A stretch of 6,971 nucleotides of DNA from Akkermansiaceae bacterium UBA1506 (lineage in GTDB: Bacteria > Verrucomicrobiota > Verrucomicrobiia > Verrucomicrobiales > DEV007). Below, one piece after another: positions 5,935-6,971 of this stretch; position 1 is the first letter of the stretch, and every line of letters begins with the position of its first letter. Below the pieces are notes generated by a model that was given only the letters and a program-made list of their open reading frames with translations, was not told the DNA's origin and did not search any database. Location of the stretch: the NCBI GenBank assembly GCA_002323995.1, contig DCQY01000106.1, positions 1 through 6,971 of the forward strand, read 5' to 3'. The position numbers were made by a program, and so were the translations under genes.

Positions 5935-6971
5935 CAGTCTGCGCTTGAGTGCTGAAGCATGATAGAGCGAAAGTTTTCGAACGAGTGATACTGTTTTACA
6001 CGCTCTGAGCCTGCAACGGCTCTGCCTTTGAGATTCTCTGCATCCCCATAGGCACGATTGAGGGCTTTAACCAACTCAGCGGGAGATTCTTCGTCGATTT
6101 TGACTCCACATTCAACAAGTGCGGCGACTTCCTCAGTCCAAGTGCCATCGGTGTAAATCAGAGGAATTCCGCAGGCACCCGCTTCAATCGCGACTCGTGA
6201 AAGGCGATTGTAATAACTGCTTTTTCGATAGGGTAGGATAACAAAATCCGTTTGTGAGAGCCATGTGTTGTAGGCGGCAGCGTCGAGTGAGCCATTGTAG
6301 AAAGTTATGTGATCTGAATTCACTTTTTCTTCACCTGGCTCAAGCATGGTCCCGTCGGGCAACTGGAAGGGTTCTGGCCATTGTAGAATAAAGTGAAATT
6401 GTTTGAGGGTGCCTTCATTTTTTAGGCGCTCTATAGCAGATATGAGAAGATCACTCCCTTTTTCGTGGCGAGCGAAGCCTGGGCAGGAAACTGTAATCGG
6501 ATCGGATGGAACATTTGTGTTCTGAGATAGATTCTTGGCCTCAATTGGATGCGGGAATAATTCGACGGGTAGTTGCGTGAACTCTTCGAGTTCCCTTTTC
6601 ATGCCTTCAGTTTCGGCAGCTAGTATTACATTTTTTGCCTTCACGGCAGGCGTGAGTAGTCGGAAGCAAAGCTTCGCCAGCACATTGGAAGGCGATCGCA
6701 GGAATTGATAGCTTCGACTTTGCTCTGAGTAGCAACTGAATCCTTGGACGAACAGGAGAAGATACTTTGTGTTTTTATTGGCTAAGGGGCTTCGACTCAG
6801 GAGCGCAAATGCTAGCAGGTGCTGCAGTCGTACCGTGAGAGAGAAAACCCAACTATAGTGGGGGTCTTTCTTTAGCCAGCGTTTCAATTCTGATTTGAAT
6901 TTGAAGCTATGCCGAAGTCCTCTTGTTAGTCCCTGGCTTGCTGAGTCGAGCCAACAGTTTTGAGACAGGTA
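5934..6971 (-). CDS. GT4-like glycosyltransferase, N-terminus beyond right edge
   Basis: The frame is open from the window edge at 6971 to the TGA at 5936-5934, giving 345 residues. A TTG at 6887 could start a 317-residue form. I treat the gene as entering from the right because 28 more codons are open upstream and the first Rossmann strand of a GT-B enzyme is missing. In visible numbering, LLLFVQGFSCYSEQS (71-85) and ELFPHPIE (137-144) belong to the acceptor domain. VSCPGFARHEKGSDLLISAI (160-179) opens the donor domain with K170. YYNRLSRVAIEAGACGIPLIY (253-273) is the E-x7-E region, where only the second Glu (263) is kept and Asn replaces the first. This Y-x-x-R-x-S pattern recurs in some GT4 branches. 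The TGATG overlap with the next glycosyltransferase indicates one operon. Sugar specificity is unknown. Confidence 0.88.
   Translation of the reverse strand, partial: YLSQNCWLDSASQGLTRGLRHSFKFKSELKRWLKKDPHYSWVFSLTVRLQHLLAFALLSRSPLANKNTKYLLLFVQGFSCYSEQSRSYQFLRSPSNVLAKLCFRLLTPAVKAKNVILAAETEGMKRELEEFTQLPVELFPHPIEAKNLSQNTNVPSDPITVSCPGFARHEKGSDLLISAIERLKNEGTLKQFHFILQWPEPFQLPDGTMLEPGEEKVNSDHITFYNGSLDAAAYNTWLSQTDFVILPYRKSSYYNRLSRVAIEAGACGIPLIYTDGTWTEEVAALVECGVKIDEESPAELVKALNRAYGDAENLKGRAVAGSERVKQYHSFENFRSIMLQHSSAD

Noticed and set aside
6692..6699. GCGATCGC (HIP1-like octamer) as a sign of a cyanobacterial host
   Set aside because: I noticed only one full copy, and it lies inside a coding region; HIP1-rich genomes carry it far more often.
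1..6971. CRISPR array, tRNA or rRNA gene, insertion sequence, toxin-antitoxin or defence system
   Set aside because: No spaced direct repeats, tRNA cloverleaf, transposase frame, terminal inverted repeats or defence-type domains were seen on either strand.

Overview
The window is a piece of a bacterial surface-polysaccharide (O-antigen, capsule or exopolysaccharide) biosynthesis locus. All recognisable genes lie on the minus strand and are transcribed from right to left. The organism cannot be fixed from this fragment. Base composition is moderate, ribosome binding sites are weak, and GTG and TTG starts seem to be in use. The gene set is typical of a Gram-negative bacterium, but no gene here is diagnostic of a phylum.

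In transcription order the layout is as follows. (1) A GT4-like glycosyltransferase enters from the right edge (6971-5934) without its N-terminus. (2) A second GT4 glycosyltransferase (5934-4792) is coupled to it by a TGATG stop/start overlap. (3) A 102-base spacer with a strong inverted repeat leads to a left-handed beta-helix O-acyltransferase (4689-4150). (4) A class I SAM-dependent methyltransferase (from 4070) is interrupted by an in-frame TAA at 3516-3518; its conserved C-terminal 38 codons continue in the same frame to a TAG at 3399. (5) A WcaI-like GT4 glycosyltransferase follows (3326-2151). (6) After 31 bases comes another GT4 glycosyltransferase (2119-932). (7) A 316-base AT-rich gap (616-931) holds a plausible promoter and small inverted repeats. 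(8) The N-terminal half of a further GT4 glycosyltransferase runs off the left edge (615-1).

Together the genes suggest assembly of a multi-sugar repeat unit: five retaining GT-B glycosyltransferases add successive sugars from nucleotide-sugar donors at the cytoplasmic membrane. The acyltransferase and, if functional, the methyltransferase decorate the glycan or a sugar precursor. No flippase, polymerase, initiating phosphoglycosyltransferase or nucleotide-sugar synthesis gene is in the window, so the locus must extend on both sides.

The most noteworthy observation is the nonsense codon in the methyltransferase: the tail after the stop still carries the family's conserved C-terminal strand. 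I see no evidence of a new type of defence, mobile or RNA system. The rest looks like an ordinary but strain-variable glycan locus.
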